Below, piece by piece: positions 1 through 7,767 of a stretch of 64,000 bases of DNA (positions are counted from its first letter, which is position 1; every line of letters starts with the position of its first letter). Source of the stretch: an uncultured Porphyromonadaceae bacterium (GTDB taxonomy: Bacteria; Bacteroidota; Bacteroidia; Bacteroidales; Muribaculaceae); contig CABUIO010000009.1 in assembly GCA_902491625.1 (NCBI GenBank), positions 7,273 to 71,272 of the forward strand. Reading direction: 5' to 3'. Both the position numbers and the translations under genes were made by a program. Below the pieces are notes generated by a model. That model ran no database searches. It was given only the letters and a program-made list of their open reading frames with translations, and had not been told where the DNA came from.

Positions 1-384
1 GCCGCCATCAAGGCGTTTGACAATTCAGGCAATTCCTGCGCATCCGTGATTCAGTTCAACGTGCAGCCGGCCGTTCCTTCGATGACCTCTCTGGCCGTCG
101 AGTCCTCGCTCGTGCGCGACAAAGTCACCGTCACCGCCTCCACGCCGTCCGATGCCGGATACACTCCGGCGGAAGCCATACTCATCATCACCGACGCACT
201 CGGCAACATGGTGAAGACGATTGCCATGGCCTCGGACTCGGCTGACTGGGACGTGACAAGCGCCGACGGCAAACGTGTGGCTGAAGGTGTCTACTACGCA
301 CGCTGCCGCTTCATCACCGCGAGCGGCGCCGCAGGCGTCACCGAGCCGACACGCCTCGTTGTCATCCGCGACAAAAACAAATAA
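1..384 (+). CDS. C-terminal part of a PorU-like (C25-type) surface protein, 5' end outside window
   Basis: The frame is open from base 1 and ends at a TAA at 382-384, so only about 127 C-terminal residues are visible. They start with an Ig-like strand reading FDNSGNS, followed by an FlgD-type beta sandwich that ends ADGKRVAEGVYYARCRF. The same order, a 'WDNAGN' strand, an FlgD-like domain and 'GARVARGIYIYRC', closes the full-length PorU at 15150-18602, so this looks like the tail of a paralogous PorU/gingipain-fold protein. The protease domain is not in the window, so its activity cannot be judged. It is followed 41 bases later by parE on the same strand. Other proteins ending in an FlgD-like domain remain possible. 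Confidence 0.6.
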   Translation, partial: AAIKAFDNSGNSCASVIQFNVQPAVPSMTSLAVESSLVRDKVTVTASTPSDAGYTPAEAILIITDALGNMVKTIAMASDSADWDVTSADGKRVAEGVYYARCRFITASGAAGVTEPTRLVVIRDKNK

Positions 385-425
385 AACGACACCCCACATT
401 CAGGTCATCCATATCAACTGTCAAA

Positions 426-2432
426 ATGAGCGACACAACCGACATCTTCACTTCTGCAGCGGGAGCCGCACCGCAGGCTTCCGCATCGGCCTACGATGAA
501 AGCGCCATCATATCCCTCGAATGGAACGAGCACATACGCCGCCGTCCCGGCATGTATATCGGCAAGTTAGGCGACGGATCGCATCCGGAAGACGGCATCT
601 ACGTGCTTATGAAGGAGGTCATCGACAACTCCATCGACGAATACAATATGGGGGCAGGCACCAAGGTGGAGATCACGGTCGAAAACAACACCGTGACAGT
701 GCGCGACTATGGCCGAGGAATCCCGCTGGGAAAGGTGAAGGAGGTTTCGAGCGACATCAACACCGGCGGCAAATTCGACTCCAAGAATTTCCAGAAATCC
801 GTCGGCCTCAACGGCGTCGGCCTCAAAGCCGTCAACGCACTCTCGACGACCTGCGTCGTCCGAAGCTACCGCGACGGCAAATATGTGGAGGCACGCTACT
901 CCAAAGGTAACCTCGTAGAGCTTACCGAACCGCAGGACACCGGCGAAGCCAACGGCACATTCGTCAGCTTCACCCCCGACCCGCTCCTCTTCCGCGACTA
1001 CAGCTTCAATCCGGAGTATGTGGAGACCATGGTCAACAACTACACTTATCTGAACACCGGACTCGCCGTCTATCTCAACGGACGCCGCTACATATCGCGC
1101 CACGGTCTCCTCGACCTCCTTAAGGAGAACATGAACACCTCTCCGCTCTATCCCATCATCCAGCTAAAGGGCGAAGACATCGAGATCGTCCTCACCCACA
1201 CAGAGCAATACGGCGAGGAATACTACTCCTTCGTCAACGGCCAGCACACCACGCAGGGTGGAACACACCTAACGGCCTTCCGAGAGTGGGTGTCGCGCAC
1301 CATCAAGGAGTATTTCGGCAAGGGTTTCGAGTATTCCGACATCCGCAACGGAATGGTGGCCGCCGTCAGCGTGCGCATCCAGGAGCCTGTATTCGAGTCG
1401 CAGACCAAGACACGCCTCGGCAGCAAGGAGATTGCTCCCGGCAGCCCCGTGACCGTCAACAAGTTCATCGGCGATTTCGTCAAGAAAGAGCTTGACGACT
1501 ACCTCCACAAGAATCTGGACACCGCCGACGTGATGCTCCACAAGATCCAGCGTTCCGAGCGCGACCGCAAGGCACTCTCCGGAGTCACCAAAATTGCCCG
1601 CGAGAGAGCCAAGAAAGTGAGCCTCCACAACCGCAAGCTGCGCGACTGCTCCGTCCACTACAACGACACGGTGAAGGCAAATTCAAAAGTCCCCGACCGC
1701 CGCGAGGAGACAAGCATCTTCATCACCGAGGGCGACTCCGCGACCGGAACGATCACAAAGGCACGCGACGCCGCCACCCAGGCCGTCTTCTCCCTGCGAG
1801 GCAAGCCGCTCAACAGCTACGGACTTACGCAGAAGGTCGTCTACGAGAATGAGGAATTCAACCTCCTGCAGGCCGCGCTTGACATCGAGGACGGCATCGA
1901 GAGCCTCCGCTACAACAAGGTCATCATCGCCACCGATGCCGATGTCGACGGAATGCACATACGTCTGCTCGTCATCACGTTCTTCCTGCAATTCTTCCCC
2001 GACCTTATCAAGAAAGGGCATGTCTACATACTCCAGACGCCCCTCTTCCGCGTGCGCAACAAGAAGGCCACGCGCCGCAAGAAATCGCGCCGCAGCGCCG
2101 GAGATCCGACAAAGGCGATCGGCAACTCCAAAGCTGACGTAACACCGGAAGAGAAAGACACGATCTATTGCTACACCGACGAGGAACGTGTGGCCGCCAT
2201 AGCCCATTTCGGAAAGGACGCCGAGATCACACGATTCAAAGGTCTCGGAGAAATCAACGTCGAGGAGTTTCAGGAATTCATCGGCCCCGACATGCGCCTC
2301 GACCCCGTGACGCTAAAGCGCGACGACGCCGTGGAACGCCTTCTGGAATTCTACATGGGAAAGAACACAATGAACCGCCAGAACTTCATCATCGACAACC
2401 TCGTGGTCGAGGACGACTCTCAGATCTCATGA
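426..2432 (+). CDS. parE: Type IIA DNA topoisomerase, ATPase subunit B (ParE-like)
   Basis: 668 residues, the size of Bacteroidetes ParE rather than the longer GyrB. The N-terminal GHKL ATPase domain shows PGMYIG near residue 40, NSIDEY near 68 and the glycine-rich GVGLKAVNAL near 131. The C-terminal TOPRIM domain shows EGDSATG near 435 and DADVDGMH near 504, which bind the catalytic magnesium. With a ParC partner (not in the window) it would decatenate or relax DNA using ATP. Its stop overlaps the coaD start in an ATGA. The ParE name over GyrB rests on length and on family experience in Bacteroidales; the general topoisomerase call is secure. Confidence 0.93.
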   Translation: MSDTTDIFTSAAGAAPQASASAYDESAIISLEWNEHIRRRPGMYIGKLGDGSHPEDGIYVLMKEVIDNSIDEYNMGAGTKVEITVENNTVTVRDYGRGIPLGKVKEVSSDINTGGKFDSKNFQKSVGLNGVGLKAVNALSTTCVVRSYRDGKYVEARYSKGNLVELTEPQDTGEANGTFVSFTPDPLLFRDYSFNPEYVETMVNNYTYLNTGLAVYLNGRRYISRHGLLDLLKENMNTSPLYPIIQLKGEDIEIVLTHTEQYGEEYYSFVNGQHTTQGGTHLTAFREWVSRTIKEYFGKGFEYSDIRNGMVAAVSVRIQEPVFESQTKTRLGSKEIAPGSPVTVNKFIGDFVKKELDDYLHKNLDTADVMLHKIQRSERDRKALSGVTKIARERAKKVSLHNRKLRDCSVHYNDTVKANSKVPDRREETSIFITEGDSATGTITKARDAATQAVFSLRGKPLNSYGLTQKVVYENEEFNLLQAALDIEDGIESLRYNKVIIATDADVDGMHIRLLVITFFLQFFPDLIKKGHVYILQTPLFRVRNKKATRRKKSRRSAGDPTKAIGNSKADVTPEEKDTIYCYTDEERVAAIAHFGKDAEITRFKGLGEINVEEFQEFIGPDMRLDPVTLKRDDAVERLLEFYMGKNTMNRQNFIIDNLVVEDDSQIS

Positions 2433-2869
2433 GCAAGACATTCTACGCCGGGACGTTCAATCCCTTCACCATAGGCCACAAATCAATCGTGGACCGCGCA
2501 CTCGCCATCTTCGACACTGTGACGATCGGTGTCGGCTACAACGTCCGCAAGCCCGAGTCGAAAGAAGATGCCGACCGCCGCGCCGACGCCATCCGCGAAC
2601 TCTTTGCCAAGGAACCGCGTGTGGAGGTAGTGTGCTACGGCACACTGACCACCGAAGCCGCCAAGGCTGCCGGAGCCGACTCGCTGCTGCGCGGAGTGCG
2701 CAACTGCACCGACTTCGAATACGAGCGCAGCATCGCAGAAGTGAACCGCCGCCTTTCCGGCCTCGACACAATCCTCCTCTTCTCCCTTCCCGAACACGAC
2801 TGCATCAGCTCAAGTATGGTTCGCGAACTCCAGGCCTTCGGCGCCGACACCACCCCCTACCTTCCCTGA
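2429..2869 (+). CDS. coaD: Pantetheine-phosphate adenylyltransferase
   Basis: 146 residues. It transfers AMP from ATP to 4'-phosphopantetheine, giving dephospho-CoA, the fourth step of coenzyme A synthesis in the cytoplasm. The nucleotidyltransferase signature GTFNPFTIGH lies at residues 8-17 and the second ATP-binding motif ISSSMVRE near 127; LLRGVRNCTDFEYE is the substrate-binding segment. The ATG at 2429 sits inside the ATGA shared with the parE stop, so the pair is translationally coupled. The protein is slightly shorter than the usual 155-160 residues because the C-terminal helix is short. A low-GC accessory cassette follows directly. Confidence 0.93.
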   Translation: MSKTFYAGTFNPFTIGHKSIVDRALAIFDTVTIGVGYNVRKPESKEDADRRADAIRELFAKEPRVEVVCYGTLTTEAAKAAGADSLLRGVRNCTDFEYERSIAEVNRRLSGLDTILLFSLPEHDCISSSMVRELQAFGADTTPYLP

Positions 2870-2890
2870 ACCCACGCCGCAAAGCGATTG

Positions 2891-2921
2891 TTGATTTTAA
2901 GGAAAACTTTAATTAACTTCG
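2891..2921 (+). promoter_or_regulatory. Bacteroidetes-type promoter of the DUF3791/DUF3990 cassette
   Basis: TTG at 2891-2893 and TAACTTCG at 2914-2921 are 20 bases apart, a one-mismatch fit to TAnnTTTG. The ATG of the first cassette gene follows at 2938. It suggests the cassette has its own transcription start after coaD. Confidence 0.55.
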
Positions 2922-2937
2922 CGGCAAAGAATCAATT

Positions 2938-3177
2938 ATGGCAAAGAAAATGAGTCCTGCGAATATCACTCTTGACGTCACACACTATCTTGTGATGTGT
3001 ATAGGCATGTTTGCCAGACAGTACAATATCACCCTTCGGGAAGCGTACAATTATGTGTCCCGCTTCATGGGATTGCAGTTCGTCATAGACAATTACGAAG
3101 CCGAACATCAGCTGTCGCTACAGGACTGTGTAGACGACATGTACGCTATATGCCGTAAAAACGGAGGAGAGTTGTAA
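2938..3177 (+). CDS. DUF3791 domain protein, first gene of a DUF3791-DUF3990 cassette
   Basis: 79 residues, small and mostly helical, with the segment HYLVMCIGMFARQYNITLRE followed by an FMGLQFVIDNYEAEH region; this is the look of DUF3791 proteins, which in Bacteroidales and Firmicutes are commonly encoded just upstream of DUF3990. The stop TAA shares its last A with the ATG of the next gene, so the two are coupled. The codons and composition are clearly AT-richer than parE or ctp on either side, which fits acquisition between two housekeeping genes. The function is unknown; an antitoxin or chaperone role for the neighbouring ART-like protein is my inference from the pairing, not something the sequence shows. 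Confidence 0.7.
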   Translation: MAKKMSPANITLDVTHYLVMCIGMFARQYNITLREAYNYVSRFMGLQFVIDNYEAEHQLSLQDCVDDMYAICRKNGGEL

Positions 3178-3650
3178 TGAGGCTATACCACGGATCAAAT
3201 GGACCTATTGAAAGTGTTGACATTTCCAAAGGCCGGAAATACAAGGATTTTGGTCAGGGATTCTACACTACGCATCTCAGGGATCAAGCTGAGTTCTGGT
3301 CAGTGCGCATTGCAAGACGATTTGGAGGCTCTCCCACAATTACTGAATTTGACTTCAACTTAGATGACGCAATAAAAGCTGGTCTCAACGTCAAGATTTT
3401 TGAGAATCCCGACAGAGAATGGGCGGAATTCGTGATGGCGAACAGAAGACGAACCGGCAAAGAATTCAAACATGACTATGACATAGTGATCGGTCCGGTA
3501 GCCAATGACAACATGGCCCGTCTATTTGGTCTTTACGACATGAGGATGCTTGATCTCGATGCTGTAGTTGCCGGCTTGATTTACAAGAATCTCAATTCAC
3601 AATATTTTTTCGCCACAAAGCGTTCACTTGACTTTCTCAGAAAGATATGA
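3177..3650 (+). CDS. DUF3990 protein with an ADP-ribosyltransferase-like fold (candidate toxin)
   Basis: 157 residues. The N-terminus reads RLYHGSNG, then DFGQGFYTTHLRDQAEFW near residues 24-41. The H-in-YHGS and Y-in-GFYTT pattern resembles the first two NAD-contacting positions of H-Y-E type ADP-ribosyltransferases, and DUF3990 has been placed near that fold. A clear third catalytic glutamate is not something I can assign. There is no signal peptide or membrane segment, so it should act in the cytoplasm. It overlaps its upstream neighbour by 1 base and its downstream neighbour by 4. The compact three-gene arrangement is typical of toxin-antitoxin or defence cassettes, which is the favoured but unproven role. 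Confidence 0.72.
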   Translation: MRLYHGSNGPIESVDISKGRKYKDFGQGFYTTHLRDQAEFWSVRIARRFGGSPTITEFDFNLDDAIKAGLNVKIFENPDREWAEFVMANRRRTGKEFKHDYDIVIGPVANDNMARLFGLYDMRMLDLDAVVAGLIYKNLNSQYFFATKRSLDFLRKI

Positions 3651-3889
3651 CACCCCCCAACGACAACTTTATTTTCCTGCAGGAATATATCACGGCCCAG
3701 ATCGTGGATTGGATTGCCTCTGAGAAGAAGCTTGACCTTGATGAGGCGATGCGCATTTTCTTCAACTCCGAGACATTCGAGGCGCTCAGCAACCCGGATA
3801 CAGGAATGTACATTGAAAGTCCCGGGTACATTTATGGGATTCTACAGGAAGAACTTCGACGCGGCACAATCCATGGCATCACGGAATAG
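3647..3889 (+). CDS. Small helical protein, third gene of the DUF3990 cassette
   Basis: 80 residues beginning MTPPNDNFIFLQEYI, with an amphipathic stretch (ITAQIVDWIASEKKLDLDEA) and a YIYGILQEELRRG tail. Its ATG overlaps the DUF3990 stop in an ATGA, so it is translated with it. It is about the size of the first cassette gene and similar in helical layout, but I see no convincing residue-level identity. I do not recognise a named family. It may be a second partner (antitoxin, chaperone or adaptor) of the ART-like protein. A spacer of about 265 bases separates it from ctp. Confidence 0.6.
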   Translation: MTPPNDNFIFLQEYITAQIVDWIASEKKLDLDEAMRIFFNSETFEALSNPDTGMYIESPGYIYGILQEELRRGTIHGITE

Positions 3890-3896
3890 ATTTCTC

Positions 3897-4004
3897 TTAG
3901 ATTAGGAACTGCGTCGAGAATGCCGGGCTGAAAGTCCAGCCGGGTTGCCTGTCCACGGCCTGAAGCATGACTGTCTTCTTTACGACCTCTTGCTTCAGTT
4001 TCAT
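3897..4004 (-). other. Short minus-strand reading frame, possible gene remnant
   Basis: In the gap between the cassette and ctp, the minus strand has a 35-codon frame from an ATG at 4004 to a TAA at 3897, starting MKLKQEVVKKTVMLQAVDRQ. The frame stays open upstream of that ATG for at least about 20 codons without another start. It may be a decayed gene end left by the insertion event, or chance. The rest of the 3890-4154 gap contains the ctp promoter and nothing else I can name. Confidence 0.2.
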
Positions 4005-4053
4005 TTTAGCGACCCTTTCCTTTATCTTCGTCGAATGCGGCGGGGATTTTGTG

Positions 4054-4085
4054 TTTGGAGATGCGGGGATTTTTGCTTAATTTTG
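4054..4085 (+). promoter_or_regulatory. Promoter of the ctp operon
   Basis: TTTG at 4054-4057 and TAATTTTG at 4078-4085 with a 20-base spacer match the Bacteroidetes consensus exactly. The expected start, about 4090, gives a leader of about 60 bases to the ATG at 4155 and argues against a TTG start at 4098. Confidence 0.7.
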
Positions 4086-4154
4086 TGACTTGTCAGTTTG
4101 ACGGCGGATTTTGTGTCGCCGAAACATGACCTTTTCTCAAAACAAGTTCAGAAA

Positions 4155-5774
4155 ATGAAGAAAATACTCATTCCCATCATAGCTGCGGTGGCTGTCTGCG
4201 CCGGACTGAAGGCGTACACTGACCAGGAGCTGCAGTCGGCGAAGCTACGCTATGCCCAGCAGGCAATCTCACGCCTTTACGTGGATTCGATCGACGACGA
4301 GAAACTCGTGGAGGATGCCATCAACGGCATGCTCAAGGGTCTCGACCCTCATTCGAGCTACAGCAACGCGGAGGAGACACGCGAGCTCAACGAGCCTTTG
4401 GAGGGCAATTTCTCGGGCATCGGCATTACATTTAATCTCAATCAGGACACTGTCTACGTGATCCAGACTGTGGCCGGAGGTCCGTCGGAGAAAGTCGGCA
4501 TCCTCGCCGGTGACCGCATTCTGGCGTGCAACGATACGACTATCGCGGGCGTGAAGATGAAGCGCACCGAGATAATGAAGCATCTGCGCGGCCCGAAAGG
4601 GACCAAGGCGAATCTCAAGGTGTTACGTCGGTCGGGCGGAAAGGCGGACACGATCAATTTCGTTGTAACACGCGCCGAGATTCCTATCTACAGCATTGAC
4701 GCCTCGTACATGGTCAATGACAGCACCGGCTACATCCGCGTCAACAAGTTCGCGGCTGAGACTGCCAAGGAGTTCCGTGAGGCCTTGGGCAAGCTTCAGA
4801 AAGAGGGAATGCGCAATCTTATCCTCGATCTTGAGGAGAACGGCGGCGGTTATCTCAACGCCTCCGTAGAACTTCTCAGCGAGCTTCTCCCATACCATTC
4901 ATTGGCAGTCTACACCAAAGGCAACGCTTCGGAACGCTACAACCATTTCACTTATCCGGGAGGCTACAGCCCGATGCTTCCCGGCGGACGTCTGGTGGTG
5001 ATGGTCAATCAGTTCTCGGCCTCGGCCGCAGAGATCACGACAGGCGCGATCCAGGACTATGACCGAGGCGTGGTCGTGGGACGCCGCACTTTCGGCAAAG
5101 GTCTTGTGCAGCGTCCGATTCCTTTCCCCGACGGATCCATGATGCGTCTCACTGTAGCTCATTACTACACGCCATCGGGACGCGACATTCAGAAGCCATA
5201 TGAGAAAGGCGAAAGCGACAAATATGAGCAGGACATCGTCGACCGCCTTAACTCGGGCGAGCTGATGCACGCCGACTCCATCCACTATGATCCGAAACTC
5301 AAAGTGCAGACGCTCAATCTCGGACGCGAAATCTACGGCGGTGGCGGCATCTCTCCCGATGTATTCGTGCCGCTCGACACGACGGAATACACTACCTACT
5401 ACCGCGACCTCGTGGCAAAAGGCGTCATCAACTCATTCACGATCAACTACGTGGATAAGAACCGCAAGAATCTGAAAAAGCTCTATAAGAACGACACACA
5501 GTTCATCGAGAATTTCAAGATCACAGACGCGATGTGGGCCGACCTCGTGGCCATGGGCACAAAGGAAAAGGTGGAATACAATCAGGAGCAGTTTGAGCGC
5601 AGCAAGCCTCTTATAGCCAATATCCTCAAGGCTCTTATAGGCCGCGACGTCTATGAGGACTCCACATACTACAAGATTTTCAATCTTCACGATCCGATAT
5701 TCATCAAAGCGCTTGAGGTGATCACCGGACCGGAGTATGACAGCCATCTCCAGCCTGCGAAGAAAGAACAATGA
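4155..5774 (+). CDS. C-terminal processing peptidase, S41 family
   Basis: 539 residues. It starts with a signal peptide/anchor (MKKILIPIIAAVAVCAG), so it acts in the periplasm. A PDZ domain covers about 85-165 (NFSGIGITF, GGPSEKVGILAGDRIL). The protease core has the nucleophile segment NQFSASAAE at about 285-293 and the general-base lysine in RTFGKGLVQ near 313, the S41 Ser-Lys dyad. Members trim C-termini of periplasmic and lipoproteins. I chose the ATG at 4155 because it begins the signal peptide and follows the promoter by a normal leader; an in-frame TTG at 4098 would add 19 residues before it. Its stop overlaps the next start (ATGA). Confidence 0.9.
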   Translation: MKKILIPIIAAVAVCAGLKAYTDQELQSAKLRYAQQAISRLYVDSIDDEKLVEDAINGMLKGLDPHSSYSNAEETRELNEPLEGNFSGIGITFNLNQDTVYVIQTVAGGPSEKVGILAGDRILACNDTTIAGVKMKRTEIMKHLRGPKGTKANLKVLRRSGGKADTINFVVTRAEIPIYSIDASYMVNDSTGYIRVNKFAAETAKEFREALGKLQKEGMRNLILDLEENGGGYLNASVELLSELLPYHSLAVYTKGNASERYNHFTYPGGYSPMLPGGRLVVMVNQFSASAAEITTGAIQDYDRGVVVGRRTFGKGLVQRPIPFPDGSMMRLTVAHYYTPSGRDIQKPYEKGESDKYEQDIVDRLNSGELMHADSIHYDPKLKVQTLNLGREIYGGGGISPDVFVPLDTTEYTTYYRDLVAKGVINSFTINYVDKNRKNLKKLYKNDTQFIENFKITDAMWADLVAMGTKEKVEYNQEQFERSKPLIANILKALIGRDVYEDSTYYKIFNLHDPIFIKALEVITGPEYDSHLQPAKKEQ

Positions 5775-7084
5775 GAATGAATCGAGCATCTTTCCGCCGT
5801 GCCGCCCTCCTTTTGTCTGTAGCGGCCGCAGCTCTGTCATCGGCTTCGCCGGTTGCCGCAGACGAGCCGACGATCCAGACCGACCACGACCGGCTGGTGG
5901 GCAAGTGGATAGAATTTCCGCTTACCTACGTGACCTTCCGTAATTTCAAGGAAAAGAGCTTCTCCACGATGCCCGACAGCGCGACGATGACCCTTGCGTC
6001 TCTGCAGCCGGAACCGATGCCCGCGGTGCTCACTCCGCTATGGATCGAGAACCGCATCGAGGCCATGAGGATAATCGACGAAGCCCGCTACCGCACCATG
6101 ATCGACAAGCCCGGAAGCGTAGTCTACATTCAGGCGCTGCTCCCGGATCCGCCGGAGCTGACCCACCGCAAACATAATCTTTCGGAAGAGATCATCGCCG
6201 ACATTCCGGAATTCATCCACGAGGACAACGCTCCGGTGGCCATCGACGACATACGCCCCATCAACTGGCTCCACACCTTCAACGGTGCAGTTCAGTTCTC
6301 TCAGGCTTATCTTTCGCCCAACTGGTATCAGGGAGGTCACAACGCCCTGACACTGCTCGTGAACTTTTTCTGGAACGTCAAGCTCAACGAGGTTTACCAC
6401 CCCAATCTACTGCTTGACAACACCGTGAGCTATAAGCTCGCCCTGAACTCCACTCCACAGGACACCCACCACAACTATTCGGTGTCCGAAGATATCTTCC
6501 AGTGGAATTTCAAATTCGGCGTCAAGGCATTCAAAAAATGGTTCTACAGTCTGACCACCCAGTTCAAGACGCAGCTGCTCAACACCTACGGCGAGAATTC
6601 CGACATACGCAAGGCATCATTCCTCTCGCCGGGAAGCCTCAATTTCGGTCTCGGTATGACCTACAGCACGACCAACAAGCCCAAGACCCTGAAATTCAAT
6701 GCTTCCATTTCGCCACTCTCCTACAATCTGAACACCTGCATCGACCCCAAGGTCGATCCGGTGCAATACAACATACCGGCAGGTGCGAAAACCCAAAGCG
6801 AGATCGGTAGCAACGCCGAGCTGACACTGCAATGGCAGATGACCCCGAACATCCTCTGGCGCTCCCGCCTTTTCTCGTTCACCGACTACAAGTATTTCCT
6901 CAGCGACTGGGAAAACACCTTCAGTTTCACCATCAACCGCTTCCTCAGCACGCAGATCTATGTGCATCTGCGCTACGACTCCTCGACCGAAATAACCGAC
7001 ATCGCCGCCACCAAACGCTGGCGCTACTGGATGCTCAAGGAGATGCTGAGTTTCGGTTTCAGCTATTCCTTCTCCACAAAATGA
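5771..7084 (+). CDS. DUF3078 domain outer-membrane-associated protein
   Basis: 437 residues with an N-terminal signal peptide ending near AAALSSASPVAA. The C-terminal two thirds alternate short polar and aromatic strands (SQAYLSPNWYQGGHN, LTLLVNFFWNVKLNEV, LLDNTVSYKLALN), the pattern of DUF3078, a family found in Bacteroidetes and predicted to form an outer-membrane beta-barrel. No catalytic motif is visible. It is coupled by ATGA to ctp upstream and to the next gene downstream, so it probably belongs to envelope maintenance together with the protease. The substrate or partner is unknown. Confidence 0.75.
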   Translation: MRMNRASFRRAALLLSVAAAALSSASPVAADEPTIQTDHDRLVGKWIEFPLTYVTFRNFKEKSFSTMPDSATMTLASLQPEPMPAVLTPLWIENRIEAMRIIDEARYRTMIDKPGSVVYIQALLPDPPELTHRKHNLSEEIIADIPEFIHEDNAPVAIDDIRPINWLHTFNGAVQFSQAYLSPNWYQGGHNALTLLVNFFWNVKLNEVYHPNLLLDNTVSYKLALNSTPQDTHHNYSVSEDIFQWNFKFGVKAFKKWFYSLTTQFKTQLLNTYGENSDIRKASFLSPGSLNFGLGMTYSTTNKPKTLKFNASISPLSYNLNTCIDPKVDPVQYNIPAGAKTQSEIGSNAELTLQWQMTPNILWRSRLFSFTDYKYFLSDWENTFSFTINRFLSTQIYVHLRYDSSTEITDIAATKRWRYWMLKEMLSFGFSYSFSTK

Positions 7085-7674
7085 GGAAGCAGGCCGCATC
7101 CTTTGTTGTGGCCTCGGCCATCTTCCTGTTTTCTCCGGCAGCAATATCTGCGTGGGAAGCTCCGCGCACATCGCCATTTGCCACGGAGAATCTTGAGATT
7201 GTCGGTCAGCAGGCCGCTAAAGTAGCCTACGACTGTCCCCAGGGACTCTGGAGTTTTCCGGACGATGACTCCGAAGTAGCAATAGTTCCGGCCTCGGACG
7301 CAGACCCCGACATCTACAAGATCGTGATGCTCTACGACGCCGACATGATACCGCCGCGAGGCACTGTCATCGGCTATCTCGCGCCCACGGCCTCAGGCGA
7401 CAAATGGCACGCCTGGCTCTACGCCTCCGTAAAGGATCGAAGCATGGAATCGCCACGCGAATTTGCCGTCACGTTCAGATCATCGCCCAAAGGGGAGGAA
7501 GCGTCGCTTATATTCGAGAAAATAAAGAAAAAAGGTATCTCTTGGCGCATCAATCCATTGGCACTGATCCCCTTCGTCCGACGCCTCGTAAACGTACGTC
7601 TCAACGACAGCTCCGAACGGCTACCCTACGGCCTGTACCGTAAAAACACAATCCACCGCCTCCGCTGGCTCTAA
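7081..7674 (+). CDS. Secreted protein of unknown function
   Basis: 197 residues with a signal peptide (about MRKQAASFVVASAIFLFSPA, then AISA). The mature part has the tracts IVMLYDADMIPPRGTVIGYL and WHAWLYASVKD, then a basic region and a C-terminus rich in arginine (FVRRLVNVRLND). I do not recognise a family. The start is fixed by an ATGA overlap with the DUF3078 gene, making it the third gene of the ctp operon and probably an envelope accessory protein. It ends 13 bases before the out-of-frame ATG of the AlbA_2 gene. Confidence 0.65.
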   Translation: MRKQAASFVVASAIFLFSPAAISAWEAPRTSPFATENLEIVGQQAAKVAYDCPQGLWSFPDDDSEVAIVPASDADPDIYKIVMLYDADMIPPRGTVIGYLAPTASGDKWHAWLYASVKDRSMESPREFAVTFRSSPKGEEASLIFEKIKKKGISWRINPLALIPFVRRLVNVRLNDSSERLPYGLYRKNTIHRLRWL

Positions 7675-7687
7675 CACTTCCCAAAAG

Positions 7688-7767
7688 ATGATATCAAAAA
7701 AGAATTACAACGACTGCTGAGTGATCTTGAAAGCGACAGAATAGAACGGACAAGGTCTACTGATAAA
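7688..7767 (+). pseudogene. Out-of-phase 5' segment of the AlbA_2 gene
   Basis: The ATG at 7688 opens a frame that stops after 10 codons. If the run of six A at 7696-7701 had one more A, the frame would read MISKKELQRLLSDLESDRIE and continue straight into the gene at 7768. The segment therefore looks like the true N-terminus, disconnected by a one-base deletion, a sequencing error or slippage. Confidence 0.6.

Noticed and set aside
4098..4154. TTG start for the S41 protease
   Set aside because: It would add 19 residues before a clean signal peptide; the ATG at 4155 fits the promoter and family.
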